The notes beneath the pieces were generated by a model. It was not told where the DNA came from. It saw only the letters and a list, made by a program, of their open reading frames with translations, and ran no database searches. Made by a program: the position numbers and the translations under genes. A DNA stretch of 64,000 nucleotides, taken from Rhodospirillales bacterium. GTDB lineage: Bacteria > Pseudomonadota > Alphaproteobacteria > Acetobacterales > Acetobacteraceae. How positions within the stretch are numbered: the first letter of the stretch is position 1; every line of letters begins with the position of its first letter. The stretch lies in assembly GCA_017304945.1 (NCBI GenBank), contig JAFKLG010000058.1, positions 1 to 64,000 of the forward strand, in the 5' to 3' direction. Below, piece by piece: positions 29,565 through 38,884 of the stretch.

Positions 29565-30875
29565 CTAGGCCGGCTCCATCAACGCCCGCACCCGCCGCAG
29601 GTCCTCCACGAACGCCCGATACTCCCGCGCCTTGCCGGCCGGGTCCGGGATCCGCAGCAGATATGACGGGTGCACCGTGATGAAGGCGGTCTGCCCGTCC
29701 TCCAGCGCGAATGGCCGGCCGCGCTCGCGTGTCACCGTGACGGGGCGGCCCAGCACCGCGCGCGCGCCGCTCGCGCCCATCAGCACCAGCAGCCGGGGCG
29801 CGAGCTGTACCCGCTCCACGTCCAGCCAGAACCGGCAAACCTGGATCTCCGTCGCATCGGGCGACTGGTGGATCCGCCGCTTGCCCCGCGGCGTGAACTT
29901 GAAGTGCTTCACGGCATTGGTGATGTAGATCGTGCGCCGGTCGATCCCGGCCTCCTCCATCGCGCGGTCGAGCAACTGGCCGGCCGGGCCCACGAAGGGC
30001 CGCCCGATCACGTCCTCCTGATCCCCCGGCTGCTCGCCAATGAAGACCACCTGGGCGCCGGCTGGCCCCTCCCCGAACACGGTCTGGCTCGCCGGTTGCC
30101 ACAAATCGCAGCGTCGGCACTGTCCCGCTTCGACCGCGGCGCGATGCACTGCCGGGTCCGGGGCCAGGTCCAGCACGACGGGCCCCAGCGGCGGGAGGTC
30201 CGGCGGACGCGGCGCCTCGTCGAGCGCCTCGGCCTCCGGCACCGAACTTCCCGGAACCGCCTCTTGCAGCAGCGCGGCATGATGCGCGTCCCACCACGTC
30301 GCGAGGGTGGCATCGTCGACGATGCCACGCGCGCCGGGGCCGAAGCGCAGGGCGGCATGGCCGCCGCCATCCCAATGCGCGCTGCCCTCCGGCGTCAGGA
30401 TGGACCAGCGCTTGTCGGGGAAGCGCCGCGCGAGCAACTGCGCATTCGCCTCCAGGACGTGGTGTTGCGGCGCATACCAGCCGAGGAAGCGCGGGCCGTC
30501 CGCATCCTCCACCGGCATGAAGCGCATATGCGTGCGCATCCGGTGCGCCTCCGCCCGCACCGCGAAGGCGAGCGCCTGGGCCTCGGCCAGCGCCGGGTCG
30601 TCCTGTGGCGCGGCCGGGAGCGCCCCGTGATGGGCGCGCCAGACCAGGCGATAGAGCCGGTCGAACCGGTCGCGGGCATGCGCCTGGAACGCCAGCGCCG
30701 CGATCTCCACCAGGTTACGCGGCACGTTGAATGTGCCCTGCGCCTCGGGCAGCGGCGCGGGGACGCGACCGATCCGCCAAGTGATCTTCTCGGGGGCGAC
30801 CCCCGTGAGCACGAGGGCGCGGGTGGCCCGGCGCCAGCCCTCCCAATCGGTCTCCCGCGTCAGCACCACCTGCAT
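29565..30875 (-). CDS. UdgX-family uracil-DNA glycosylase fused to DUF4130
   Basis: A 436-residue two-domain protein. Residues 1-225 are DUF4130 (MQVVLTRETDWEGWRRATRAL through FLGWYAPQHHVLEANA). The C-terminal half is a family-4-like uracil-DNA glycosylase with GEQPGDQEDVIGRPFVGPAG and the KRRIHQSP loop that is the hallmark of UdgX. In UdgX the loop His forms a covalent bond with abasic DNA after uracil excision. Four Cys (QCRRCDLW and others) fit an Fe-S cluster. I chose the ATG at 30875, after GGAGGT, over a GTG nine codons upstream. DUF4130 is often paired with a radical SAM gene; none is adjacent. Confidence 0.92.
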   Translation of the reverse strand: MQVVLTRETDWEGWRRATRALVLTGVAPEKITWRIGRVPAPLPEAQGTFNVPRNLVEIAALAFQAHARDRFDRLYRLVWRAHHGALPAAPQDDPALAEAQALAFAVRAEAHRMRTHMRFMPVEDADGPRFLGWYAPQHHVLEANAQLLARRFPDKRWSILTPEGSAHWDGGGHAALRFGPGARGIVDDATLATWWDAHHAALLQEAVPGSSVPEAEALDEAPRPPDLPPLGPVVLDLAPDPAVHRAAVEAGQCRRCDLWQPASQTVFGEGPAGAQVVFIGEQPGDQEDVIGRPFVGPAGQLLDRAMEEAGIDRRTIYITNAVKHFKFTPRGKRRIHQSPDATEIQVCRFWLDVERVQLAPRLLVLMGASGARAVLGRPVTVTRERGRPFALEDGQTAFITVHPSYLLRIPDPAGKAREYRAFVEDLRRVRALMEPA

Positions 30876-31007
30876 GCGGCCAGCACCTCCCCGGTCCTTC
30901 ACGGCGACGGAGCAAAGCCCAGACCGTCGCGCATTCCAACCCGAACGGGTTTACCGTCCGCCGGTTCGGGGTTCATCCTGTCCGCCCGAGCCGCAGTGGA
31001 GATGACG

Positions 31008-32624
31008 ATGTACCTGCCGACGCGCACCTGGCGCACGCCGATCATGGGCCCGTCGGGCGCGGTCGGCACCAATCATCCGCTGGCGACCCAGGCAGGGCTC
31101 GACGTGCTGCGCGCCGGCGGCAACGCCATTGATGCCGCCATCGCCATCTCCCTCACGCTCGGCGTCGTGGAGCCGGCCATGTCGGGCCTCGGCGGGGACG
31201 GGTTCTTCCAGGTGCATGAGGCGAAGACGGGCCGCACGCGCTGCTGGAACGCGACCGGCGCCGCGCCCTTCGCCGCGACGCCCGATCGCTTCCGCGCGCG
31301 TGGGATCGCGGTCCGCGGCGGGCTCAGCGTCTCCACGCCGGGTCTGCTCGCCGGCCTCGGGGCCATGCATGCCGCGCACGGAACCCGCAAATGGGAGACG
31401 CTCTGCGCCGCGGCGCTCGGGCACGCGCGGGACGGGTTCGCGGTGACCGACAACTACCGGCACTTCGCCCGCGACGTGCGGACGCATCTCGCCGCCGACC
31501 GGCGCAGCGCCTCGGTGTTCCTGGGCGGGCTGGCCGAGGGCGTGCCGGAATTCGCTGCCGTGGTGCGCCAGCCCGACCTCGCGCGCACGCTGGAGGAGAT
31601 CGCCGCCGATGGCGCCGAGACCTTCTATCGCGGCCGGCTCGCGCGCCGGCTGGCGGCCGGCTTGCGGGAGGCAGGGGCGCTGGTGGACGAACGCGACCTC
31701 GGCGAATGCCAGGCCGAGGCACAGGATCCGATCGGCATCACCTATCGCGGCTTCCGGGTGACGCAGACGCCGCCGAACTCGACCGGCTTCACGCTGCTGC
31801 AGATGCTGAAGATCGCGGAGCGGTTCGACCTCGCGGCGCTCGATCCGGCGCTGCGCATCCATGTGCTGGTGGAGGCGAAGAAGCGCGCCTTCCTCGACCG
31901 GGAGCGCTATGGAACGGATCCCCGCTTCGGCACCGTGCCGCTGGACCGGCTCCTGTCGGATGCGTCGGCCGATACCGCCGCGGCCTCCATCGACCTCGAT
32001 CGCGCCGCCGACCTGCCGCTCGCGGAGCCGGAGAAGGGCGGCGACACCACCTATTTCTGTGTGATCGATGCGGCCGGGAACGCGGTGTCGGGTATCCAGA
32101 GCATCAACTCCGCCTTCGGTTCTGGCGTCACGGCCGGGGACACCGGCGTGCTGCTGAACAACCGCATGGCGTATTGGCACCTGGCGGAGGGCCACCCGAA
32201 CCGGCTGGTGCCGGGCAAGCGGGTGCGGCACACGATGAACGCGGCGATGGTGTTCAAGGACGAGGCGCTCTGGGCGGTGGAGGGCACGCCGGGCGCGGAC
32301 AACCAGGTGCAGGTCAACCTGCAGGTGCTGACCGCGCTGATGGATCTGGGGGCCAACCCGCAGCAGGCGGTTGAGGCGCCGCGCTGGACGTCGAGCCAGG
32401 GCGGGCAGGGGGCCAACTGGCCGCACGAGGGTGATGGGCGGCTGGTGATCGAGACGGGGTATGGGGCGGAGGTGCTGGCGGCGCTGGAAGCGCGCGGCCA
32501 CATGCTCACGCGGGTCGGGCCGCTCGAGGCGCCGTGCAGCGTTCAGGCGATCCGCGTGATGCCGAACGGAATGCGGGTGGTCGGGTCGGATCCACGTCGC
32601 GACGGGTGGGGAGGGGCGTTCTGA
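31008..32624 (+). CDS. Gamma-glutamyltransferase family protein
   Basis: A 538-residue Ntn-hydrolase. It begins with ATQAGLDVLRAGGNAIDAAIA and GLGGDGFF. The autocleavage and nucleophile Thr is in GGDTTYFCVIDAAGNAV; the C-terminal half carries GTPGADNQVQVNLQ. The family cleaves or transfers gamma-glutamyl groups from glutathione or related compounds. No signal peptide is visible, so it seems cytosolic, unlike E. coli Ggt. ATGs at 31002 and 31008 are both in frame; GTGGAG ends six bases before the second, which I prefer. A hairpin 73 bp downstream could end the transcript. Confidence 0.9.
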   Translation: MYLPTRTWRTPIMGPSGAVGTNHPLATQAGLDVLRAGGNAIDAAIAISLTLGVVEPAMSGLGGDGFFQVHEAKTGRTRCWNATGAAPFAATPDRFRARGIAVRGGLSVSTPGLLAGLGAMHAAHGTRKWETLCAAALGHARDGFAVTDNYRHFARDVRTHLAADRRSASVFLGGLAEGVPEFAAVVRQPDLARTLEEIAADGAETFYRGRLARRLAAGLREAGALVDERDLGECQAEAQDPIGITYRGFRVTQTPPNSTGFTLLQMLKIAERFDLAALDPALRIHVLVEAKKRAFLDRERYGTDPRFGTVPLDRLLSDASADTAAASIDLDRAADLPLAEPEKGGDTTYFCVIDAAGNAVSGIQSINSAFGSGVTAGDTGVLLNNRMAYWHLAEGHPNRLVPGKRVRHTMNAAMVFKDEALWAVEGTPGADNQVQVNLQVLTALMDLGANPQQAVEAPRWTSSQGGQGANWPHEGDGRLVIETGYGAEVLAALEARGHMLTRVGPLEAPCSVQAIRVMPNGMRVVGSDPRRDGWGGAF

Positions 32625-32696
32625 GCGCGCCGCCACGACCAGGCGTTGGGCGACGGCGGCTGCTCAGGCGTCGGCGACGCGCATCAGCCGACGAAA

Positions 32697-32718
32697 GACG
32701 GCCCCCGTGGGGGCCGTC
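32697..32718 (-). terminator. Terminator hairpin between GGT and DUF1127 genes
   Basis: GACGGCCCC (32697-32705) pairs with GGGGCCGTC (32710-32718) around CGTG. Reading the minus strand, TTTCG follows the stem, so it best serves the DUF1127 gene, and may also stop the convergent GGT transcript. Confidence 0.75.
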
Positions 32719-32737
32719 CGTGGTCAGGTGGTGCGGG

Positions 32738-33043
32738 TCAGGCCGTGCGAACGTCCAGGCCGCGACGGTAGTTGGCCGAGAAGACGCGGGGCAGATCGCC
32801 GCGGTTCAGGCCAATGTCCATCAGTTCGCGGTCGGTCATCGCGGACAGTTCGGCCAGTGCCGCCTGGCGCTCGCGCCAGCCGCGGAACGTGGCGAGCAGG
32901 TTGGCCATCCAGTCGCCGAGCCCGCCGTGCCGCGCCGGAGCAGCGGGGGCGGCGCGCAGGGTCGGCTCTTCCCAGCTGGCATCGACGTAGCTCAGCTTGG
33001 GAAGTTCGAAGCCGAGCTGGCTCTTGGTGATCGGGGCGCTCAT
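32738..33043 (-). CDS. DUF1127 (YjiS-like) small protein
   Basis: A 101-residue protein. The YjiS-like domain is at residues 55-95: RGWRERQAALAELSAMTDREL, then DIGLNRGDLPRV. DUF1127 proteins are small Arg-rich proteins of proteobacteria; some bind RNA and affect phosphate and carbon metabolism. I chose the ATG at 33043. The N-terminal 50 residues are low-complexity and not part of the domain. A terminator follows. Confidence 0.88.
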   Translation of the reverse strand: MSAPITKSQLGFELPKLSYVDASWEEPTLRAAPAAPARHGGLGDWMANLLATFRGWRERQAALAELSAMTDRELMDIGLNRGDLPRVFSANYRRGLDVRTA

Positions 33044-33245
33044 GGGTCTCAATCCAGGTTCATTATCTTCGGGTCTCGCGCAGCGTCCTCGCGGCGGTGC
33101 GTTCCCGAGCTCTGATGCGCTGCAACATAGGGATCGTTACCTTTTCGCATAAGCGTCGGTTTTCCCACGCAGACATGCGTCGGGCGCATACAGTGATCGG
33201 AAGGTATGCAAATATGAAAGAAGTGCTAAGAATGAGGCTCATAGC

Positions 33246-35099
33246 ATGAGCAGCACGGTCGGCACGGCCCGGCCGGCGGACGGAGCGCCTGCCGCTGCAA
33301 CGCCGGCAGCCCAGGTGGCCGCGCCGCAAACGGCCGCGTCCCGGCTCGCCGCCGTGCGGGCGCAGCTTGCCGCGCAGCACCTGGACGGGTTCATCGTGCC
33401 GCGGGCGGACGAGCATCTGGGCGAATACGTGCCGCCCTCGGCCGAACGCCTGGCCTGGCTCACCGGCTTCACCGGCAGCGCCGGGCTCGCCGCCGTCCTT
33501 CCCGATCGTGCCGCCGTGTTCACCGACGGGCGCTACGTCCTGCAGCTCGCCGCGCAGACCGACCCCGCGCTGTGGGAGCGCGCCCACATCACCGAGACGC
33601 CGCCCCCCACCTGGCTCGCCCGTCACGCGGCCCCCGGGGCGCGGATCGGCTACGATCCGCTGCTGCTCAGCGAAGAGGCACTCGGCCGCTACATAGAGGC
33701 CGGGCTCGAGATGGTGCCGACCGAAGCCAACCCGCTCGACGCCGCCTGGACCGATCGGCCGGCGCCGCCGACCGCGCCCGCCACGACGCAGCCGCTCGAG
33801 CATGCGGGCCGCAGCGCGGCCGAGAAGCGCGCCGAGATCGCCGCGCTGCTGCGCGAGGCCAAGCAGGATGCGGCGGTGCTGAGCGACCCGGCCTCGATCG
33901 CCTGGCTGCTCAACATCCGCGGCGCCGACGTTCCGTTCACCCCGTTCGCCCTCGGCTTCGCCCTCGTGCATGCCGACGGGGCGACCGACCTGTTCATGGA
34001 CCCGGTGAAGCTGCCGGCGGAGACGCGGGCCTGGATCGGCAACGGCGTCGGCATCGAGCCCCGGGCGGCGCTCGCGCCAGCGCTCGCCAAGCTCGGCGGC
34101 CAGCGCGTGCGGGTCGATCCGGCCGGCTCCCCGGTCTGGTTCGCCCAGCAGCTTCGCGCCGCCGGGGCGACGGTCGTCGCCGGTCCCGATCCGTGCCTGC
34201 TGCCGAAGGCCTGCAAGAACCCGGTCGAGCAGCAGGGCGCGCGCGCCGCCCATGCCCGCGACGCGACGGCGCTGTGCCGGTTCCTGCGCTGGCTGGAGGA
34301 GGTCGGTCCGACCGGGCAGGAGAGCGAACTCTCGGCGGCCGACAAGCTGCTGACGCTGCGGGCGGCGCTGCCGCTGTTCCGCGGCGAGAGCTTCCCGGCG
34401 ATTTCCGGCGCCGGCGAGCACGGCGCCATCATCCACTACCGCGTGGATGCGGCGAGCAACCGCGCGATCAAGCCGGACGAGGTCTACCTGATCGACTCCG
34501 GCGCCCAGTTCGCCGACGGCACCACCGACGTCACCCGCACGGTCTGGACCGGCCCCGGCGCCCCGCCCCCGGCCTTGCGGGAGCGGGTCACCCGCGTGCT
34601 CCAGGGCCATATCGCAATCGCCACGCTGGTGTTCCCGCAAGGCGTTGCCGGCGCGCATCTGGACGCGTTCGCCCGCCGCGCCTTGTGGCAGATCGGGCTC
34701 GACTACGACCATGGCACCGGCCACGGCGTGGGCAGCTATCTGTCGGTGCATGAGGGGCCGGTCAGCCTGTCCCGCCTCGCGCGGCCGGTGCCGATCGCCG
34801 CGGGCATGATCCTGTCCAACGAGCCGGGCTACTACCTGCCCGACGCCTACGGCATCCGGCTGGAGAACCTGCTGCTGGTCCAACCCGCCACGCTCCCCGA
34901 CGCCAGCAAGCCATTCCTGCGCTTCGAGACGTTGACGCTCGCCCCCTTTGATCGTCGGCTGATCGACGTCGCCCTGCTCGCGCCCGCCGAACGGGCCTGG
35001 CTCGACGCGTATCACGCGCGCGTGCTGGCCGAGGTCGGCCCGAACCTGGATGGCGCCACGGCGGCCTGGCTGCGTTCCGCCTGCGCGCCTCTGGCCTGA
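33246..35099 (+). CDS. pepP: Xaa-Pro aminopeptidase (M24B)
   Basis: A 617-residue cytosolic metallopeptidase that removes N-terminal residues before proline. After a low-complexity, Ala-rich start (residues 1-30), two creatinase-like N-terminal domains precede the pita-bread domain. The two-metal ligands are visible: Asp in LIDSGAQFADG, Asp in TTDVTRTV, His in GTGHGVGSYL, Glu in SNEPGYYL and Glu in RLENLLLV. This is the three-domain, about 600-residue type. GAGG lies upstream of the ATG. The next gene begins 4 bp after its stop. Confidence 0.94.
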   Translation: MSSTVGTARPADGAPAAATPAAQVAAPQTAASRLAAVRAQLAAQHLDGFIVPRADEHLGEYVPPSAERLAWLTGFTGSAGLAAVLPDRAAVFTDGRYVLQLAAQTDPALWERAHITETPPPTWLARHAAPGARIGYDPLLLSEEALGRYIEAGLEMVPTEANPLDAAWTDRPAPPTAPATTQPLEHAGRSAAEKRAEIAALLREAKQDAAVLSDPASIAWLLNIRGADVPFTPFALGFALVHADGATDLFMDPVKLPAETRAWIGNGVGIEPRAALAPALAKLGGQRVRVDPAGSPVWFAQQLRAAGATVVAGPDPCLLPKACKNPVEQQGARAAHARDATALCRFLRWLEEVGPTGQESELSAADKLLTLRAALPLFRGESFPAISGAGEHGAIIHYRVDAASNRAIKPDEVYLIDSGAQFADGTTDVTRTVWTGPGAPPPALRERVTRVLQGHIAIATLVFPQGVAGAHLDAFARRALWQIGLDYDHGTGHGVGSYLSVHEGPVSLSRLARPVPIAAGMILSNEPGYYLPDAYGIRLENLLLVQPATLPDASKPFLRFETLTLAPFDRRLIDVALLAPAERAWLDAYHARVLAEVGPNLDGATAAWLRSACAPLA

Positions 35100-35103
35100 G
35101 CGG

Positions 35104-36090
35104 ATGGTCGGGTCGCTCGAACGCACACGGCGCGTGCCGGACGGAGCCGGGCCGGTGGCATCCGTATTGCGCATGGCGTGGGATTCGCCCTGGACCCTGC
35201 TGGCCCTCGGCAACCTGTTCTGGGCCGGGAACATCGTGCTGGGCCGCGCGGTGGCCGGGAAGGTGCCCCCGATCACGCTCGCCTATTGGCGCTGGACCGG
35301 GGCCTTCGTGGTGGCGTTCGCGATCGCGTGGCCGCATCTGCGTCGGGAATGGCCGATCCTGCTGCGGCACTGGAAGCTGATGGTGCTGCTGGCGGCGACC
35401 GGCATCGCCTCCTTCAACACCATGTCCTATATCGGCTTGGGCGGCACCACGGCGCTCAACGTGCTGCTGCTGCAATCCGCCCTGCCGCTGATCATCATCG
35501 TCTGGGCCTTCCTGCTGTTCGGCGAGCGGCCCTCGATCCGCCAGGCCGCAGGGGTCGCAGTCTCCCTGCTGGGCGTCGCCGCGATCGCCGGCCACGGTTC
35601 GATCGACGCGCTGCTCGCGCTGCAGCTCAATCGCGGCGACGTATGGATCCTGGTCGCGATGGCGATCTATGGCGTGTACACCGTGATGCTGCGCCGCCGG
35701 CCGGCGGTCCATCCGCTGAGCTTCCTGCTGGCGGCGATGGGTCTCGGCTCCTGCATGATGCTGCCCTTCATGCTGTGGGAGGTGGCGCAGGGCGCGCGGA
35801 TCACCGGCGGCGTCGCGTCCTGGCTGGCGATCGCCTACACGGCCGTCTTCCCCTCCTTCATCGCCTACCTGTTCTTCAACCGGGGCGTGGAGCTGGCGGG
35901 GGCCGCGCTGGCCGGCCAGTCCATGCACCTGATGCCGCTGTTCGGCAGCATCCTGGCCGTGCTGTTCCTGGGGGAGGCGTTTCATGCCTATCACGGGGTG
36001 GGCATCGCGCTGATCGGCGCCGGGATCCTGCTCGCGTCCTGGCGTGCCGGCGCGAAGCCGGCCGCGGCGCTCGCACCCAAGCGAACTTGA
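35104..36090 (+). CDS. DMT-superfamily (EamA) transporter
   Basis: An inner-membrane protein of about 328 residues with ten hydrophobic segments in two EamA repeats. NLFWAGNIVLGRAVAGKVPP opens the first repeat and IAYTAVFPSFIAYLFFNRGVE marks the second. The substrate is unknown; such proteins export amino acids or metabolites. Two starts are possible: the ATG at 35104, used here, and one at 35173 just before the first membrane segment (MAWDSPWTLLAL), which would remove a hydrophilic 23-residue leader. Confidence 0.9.
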   Translation: MVGSLERTRRVPDGAGPVASVLRMAWDSPWTLLALGNLFWAGNIVLGRAVAGKVPPITLAYWRWTGAFVVAFAIAWPHLRREWPILLRHWKLMVLLAATGIASFNTMSYIGLGGTTALNVLLLQSALPLIIIVWAFLLFGERPSIRQAAGVAVSLLGVAAIAGHGSIDALLALQLNRGDVWILVAMAIYGVYTVMLRRRPAVHPLSFLLAAMGLGSCMMLPFMLWEVAQGARITGGVASWLAIAYTAVFPSFIAYLFFNRGVELAGAALAGQSMHLMPLFGSILAVLFLGEAFHAYHGVGIALIGAGILLASWRAGAKPAAALAPKRT

Positions 36091-36157
36091 TCGGCCCCGG
36101 GTGACGCATCGGTCGGCCGAGTGTTAAGCGCGCGGCGGACAGACGGTCGGGAAACCC

Positions 36158-37663
36158 ATGCATCGGCTCGCACTGCTTACGTTCCTCGCGCTTCCGCTGA
36201 TCGCGGCGGCGCCGGATCCCGGCCCGGCGGCGCGGGCCTCGGCTGACGCGCCGAACCAGGGCGCGTCGAGCGCCGGCGTGCCGGTGGCGGCAGCGCCTGC
36301 GTCGTCCCCCGCCGCGCCATCCCCGGCCGCGCCGTCTCCGGCCGCGCCATCCCCGGCCGCGTCATCTCCGGCGGTCGCGTCGTCCCCGGCCGGGTCGCCC
36401 TCGGCACCCGCCACTTCCGGGGGTGACACGCCGGCCGCTGTGCCTGCCGCGCCGCCTGCGGGGGCACCGGTCGCTCCTCCTGGAAGCGGTTCGGCTCAGC
36501 CGCCCGCGGCATCGACCACGCCTTCCGGGGCACCGCCGGCTGCGTCTTCCGCGGCACCGTCGAGCGCGCCGTCCGCAGCGCCGTCCACGGCATCGCCTGC
36601 CGCCCCTCCTGGGGCATCGCCCGCGCCCGCGGCACCCGCCGCAGCCCCGGCTGCCACACCTCCTGCGACACCGCCGGCGGCGCCGTCCACTGGATCGCCG
36701 GGGGCGAGCCCCGCCTCACCACCCGCGTCCCCGCCGACGCCACCTGCCGCTGCACCGGCTGCGCCACCCCACGCGACACCGCCGGCTGCACCGCCGAAGC
36801 CGGCGCGTGTGGTGCAACAGGTGCCGCCCGAAACGGCAGAGGCGATCCTCGGCCGTCGTGTCGTCGATCCGGACGGGAAGGATGTCGGGCGGCTGGTCGA
36901 TGTGCTGGTCAATGCCGAGGGCGAGCCGCAGGCGGCGGTGATCGATTTCGGCGGCTTCCTCGGGGTCGGCAACCGGCGCATCGCGGTTCGCTGGGATACG
37001 CTGACCTTCCGCCCGACCGACGCCAAGCGGCCGATCACGCTCGACATGAGCAGCGACGAGATCAAGTCCGCGCCGTCCTATTCCGACCCGCGCAAGCCGG
37101 CGGCCGTCATCGCCCCGGAAACGCCCATGCAGAAGCCGCCGCCTGCCGACAGCGCGAAGGAACCCGAGAAGGAGCCGAACGCACCTGCCGCTCCGGCGAC
37201 CCCGCCGGCCCCGGCGGCTACACCCGCTCCTGCGCCTGCCACGCCTCCGGCGGCGGCTCCCGCTCCCGCGCCTGCCACGCCTCCGGCGACGGGCGCGCCC
37301 ACCCCCGATGCTGCCACTCCGGCGGCGCCGGTGGGGCCCGGTGCGGCCTCGCCCCCCACGACCCCGGCCACGCCAGCACCAGCCGCGCCTGCCTCACCCT
37401 CCGCGGCCCCGGCCTCACCGTCTGCCGCCCCGGCCGCGCCGGTCCCGGCACCGGGCTCCGCGACACCAGCCGCGCCGGTCCCGGCACCGACCCCCGCCAC
37501 ACCGGCCGCGCCGACCCCCGCCACACCAGCCGCGCCGGCGACGCATGATCGCTCCGCGGCCCCCAGCCTCACGCCGCCGTCCGCCGGGGCCGACCAGCCC
37601 GCCGCCCCCGACACAAGCCGCGCCCATCCGTCTTCGCCGGATCCGCAAGCCCCGTCGCGTTGA
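36158..37663 (+). CDS. Secreted Pro/Ala-rich PRC-barrel protein
   Basis: A 501-residue protein. A signal peptide (MHRLALLTFLALPLIAAA) is followed by about 190 residues of Ala/Pro/Ser low complexity including a SPAAP pentapeptide repeated in tandem (36308-36370). A PRC-barrel domain sits at about residues 218-300 (AILGRRVVDPDGKDVGRLVD, then GNRRIAVRWDTLTF), followed by another Pro/Ala tail. PRC barrels bind partner proteins. The layout suggests a single globular module held on long extended linkers in the periplasm. The function is unknown. It precedes an MFS gene by 5 bp. Confidence 0.82.
   Translation: MHRLALLTFLALPLIAAAPDPGPAARASADAPNQGASSAGVPVAAAPASSPAAPSPAAPSPAAPSPAASSPAVASSPAGSPSAPATSGGDTPAAVPAAPPAGAPVAPPGSGSAQPPAASTTPSGAPPAASSAAPSSAPSAAPSTASPAAPPGASPAPAAPAAAPAATPPATPPAAPSTGSPGASPASPPASPPTPPAAAPAAPPHATPPAAPPKPARVVQQVPPETAEAILGRRVVDPDGKDVGRLVDVLVNAEGEPQAAVIDFGGFLGVGNRRIAVRWDTLTFRPTDAKRPITLDMSSDEIKSAPSYSDPRKPAAVIAPETPMQKPPPADSAKEPEKEPNAPAAPATPPAPAATPAPAPATPPAAAPAPAPATPPATGAPTPDAATPAAPVGPGAASPPTTPATPAPAAPASPSAAPASPSAAPAAPVPAPGSATPAAPVPAPTPATPAAPTPATPAAPATHDRSAAPSLTPPSAGADQPAAPDTSRAHPSSPDPQAPSR
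36308..36370 (+). repeat. Tandem 15-bp coding repeat (SPAAP)
   Basis: Four consecutive near-identical 15-bp units, each encoding SPAAP or a close variant, inside the N-terminal linker of the PRC-barrel gene. Silent differences alternate (TCC/TCT), so the array is not perfectly new. Length variation by slippage is likely. Confidence 0.7.
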
Positions 37664-37668
37664 CCCCC

Positions 37669-38871
37669 ATGCCGAGTGAAGGAAAGGCTCAGGGGCGCCG
37701 GCATCGCGCCCTCGATCTGGTCAATTTCTTCGTTGCCGACGCCCAAACCGGGTTCGGTCCGTTCGTCGCCGTCTACCTGACGAGCCACAAATGGACCCAG
37801 GTCGAGATCGGCTTCGCCCTGACCCTCGGAACCATGACGTCGGTGGTCAGCCAGCTCCCCGCCGGCGCGCTGGTCGATGCCGTGCACAACAAGCGGCTGG
37901 CCGCGTCCGGGGCGGTGTTCGGCATCATGGTCGCCGCCCTGCTGCTCGCGCTGTGGCCGGTGCCGCTCCCGGTGCTGGTCGCCCAGGTGCTGCATGCCTT
38001 CGCGAGCTGCATCCTGACCCCGGCGATCGCCGCGATCAGCCTGCATCTCGCCGGTCATACGGGTCTCGGCGAACGCCTCGGGCGCAACGCCCGCTATGCC
38101 TCGATCGGCAACGGACTCGCTGCCGCCGTGATGGGCGCCGTCGGCGGCTATTTCTCGAGCCAGATCGTGTTCGTGCTCACGGCCGTGCTGTGCGTGCCGG
38201 CCCTGGCATCGCTGTGGGCGATCGGGCGCGGCCCGCACGCCCGCGCACAGACGGGCGGCAGGCTGCTCGACCTCGCCGGCTTACGGCGGCTGTTCGGCGA
38301 CCGCCGGCTGCTGGTGTTCGCGGTCTGCGTGGCGCTGTTCCACCTGTCGAACGCGGCGATGCTGCCGCTGGCCGGCGCGGCGGTCACCATGAGCAGCGGC
38401 CACTTCGCCAACGTGATCATCGCCGCCTGCATCGTGGTGCCGCAGGTGATCGTGGCACTGCTGTCACCCTGGGTCGGCCGCACCGCCGAACGGATCGGCC
38501 GCCGCCGCCTGCTCCTGCTCGGGTGGGCGGCGCTGCCGCTGCGCGGGCTGCTGCTGGCGGTGCTGCCGGGGGGCTGGCCGCTGGTGATCGGCCAGGCGGT
38601 CAGCGGGCTCAGCGCGGCGGTGTTCGGGGTGATGCTCCCGCTGCTCGCGGCCGATCTCACCCGCGGCACCGCCCATTTCAACCTGTGCATGGGGGTTCTG
38701 GGCCTGGCGATGTACCTGGGCGCGGCGATCAGCACGACGATGGCGGGCGGCATCTCCGACTGGGTGGGGATGCCGGCCGCCTTCACCGCGCTGGCGTTCA
38801 GCGGCCTGCTGGGCACCATTCTCGTCTGGCTCGCCATGCCGGAGACGCGTCCCGCGCCCGAACCGGACTGA
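37669..38871 (+). CDS. Major facilitator superfamily transporter
   Basis: A 400-residue inner-membrane protein with 12 hydrophobic segments: LVNFFVADAQTGFGPFVAVY opens it, GALVDAVHNKR is a motif-A-like loop, and GRTAERIGRRRLLLL is its second-half repeat. The substrate is unknown. An MFS with this opening (DLVNFFVADAQTGFGPF) resembles a distinctive alphaproteobacterial subgroup, which I cannot name. I use the ATG at 37669; an earlier TTG overlaps the PRC gene stop. Confidence 0.9.
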   Translation: MPSEGKAQGRRHRALDLVNFFVADAQTGFGPFVAVYLTSHKWTQVEIGFALTLGTMTSVVSQLPAGALVDAVHNKRLAASGAVFGIMVAALLLALWPVPLPVLVAQVLHAFASCILTPAIAAISLHLAGHTGLGERLGRNARYASIGNGLAAAVMGAVGGYFSSQIVFVLTAVLCVPALASLWAIGRGPHARAQTGGRLLDLAGLRRLFGDRRLLVFAVCVALFHLSNAAMLPLAGAAVTMSSGHFANVIIAACIVVPQVIVALLSPWVGRTAERIGRRRLLLLGWAALPLRGLLLAVLPGGWPLVIGQAVSGLSAAVFGVMLPLLAADLTRGTAHFNLCMGVLGLAMYLGAAISTTMAGGISDWVGMPAAFTALAFSGLLGTILVWLAMPETRPAPEPD

Positions 38872-38884
38872 TCGCGCCGCCGGG

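Noticed and set aside
29670-31001. Long plus-strand open frame continuous with the gamma-glutamyltransferase
   Set aside because: It lies antisense to the UdgX gene, whose glycosylase motifs are clear; only the part from 31008 matches gamma-glutamyltransferase.
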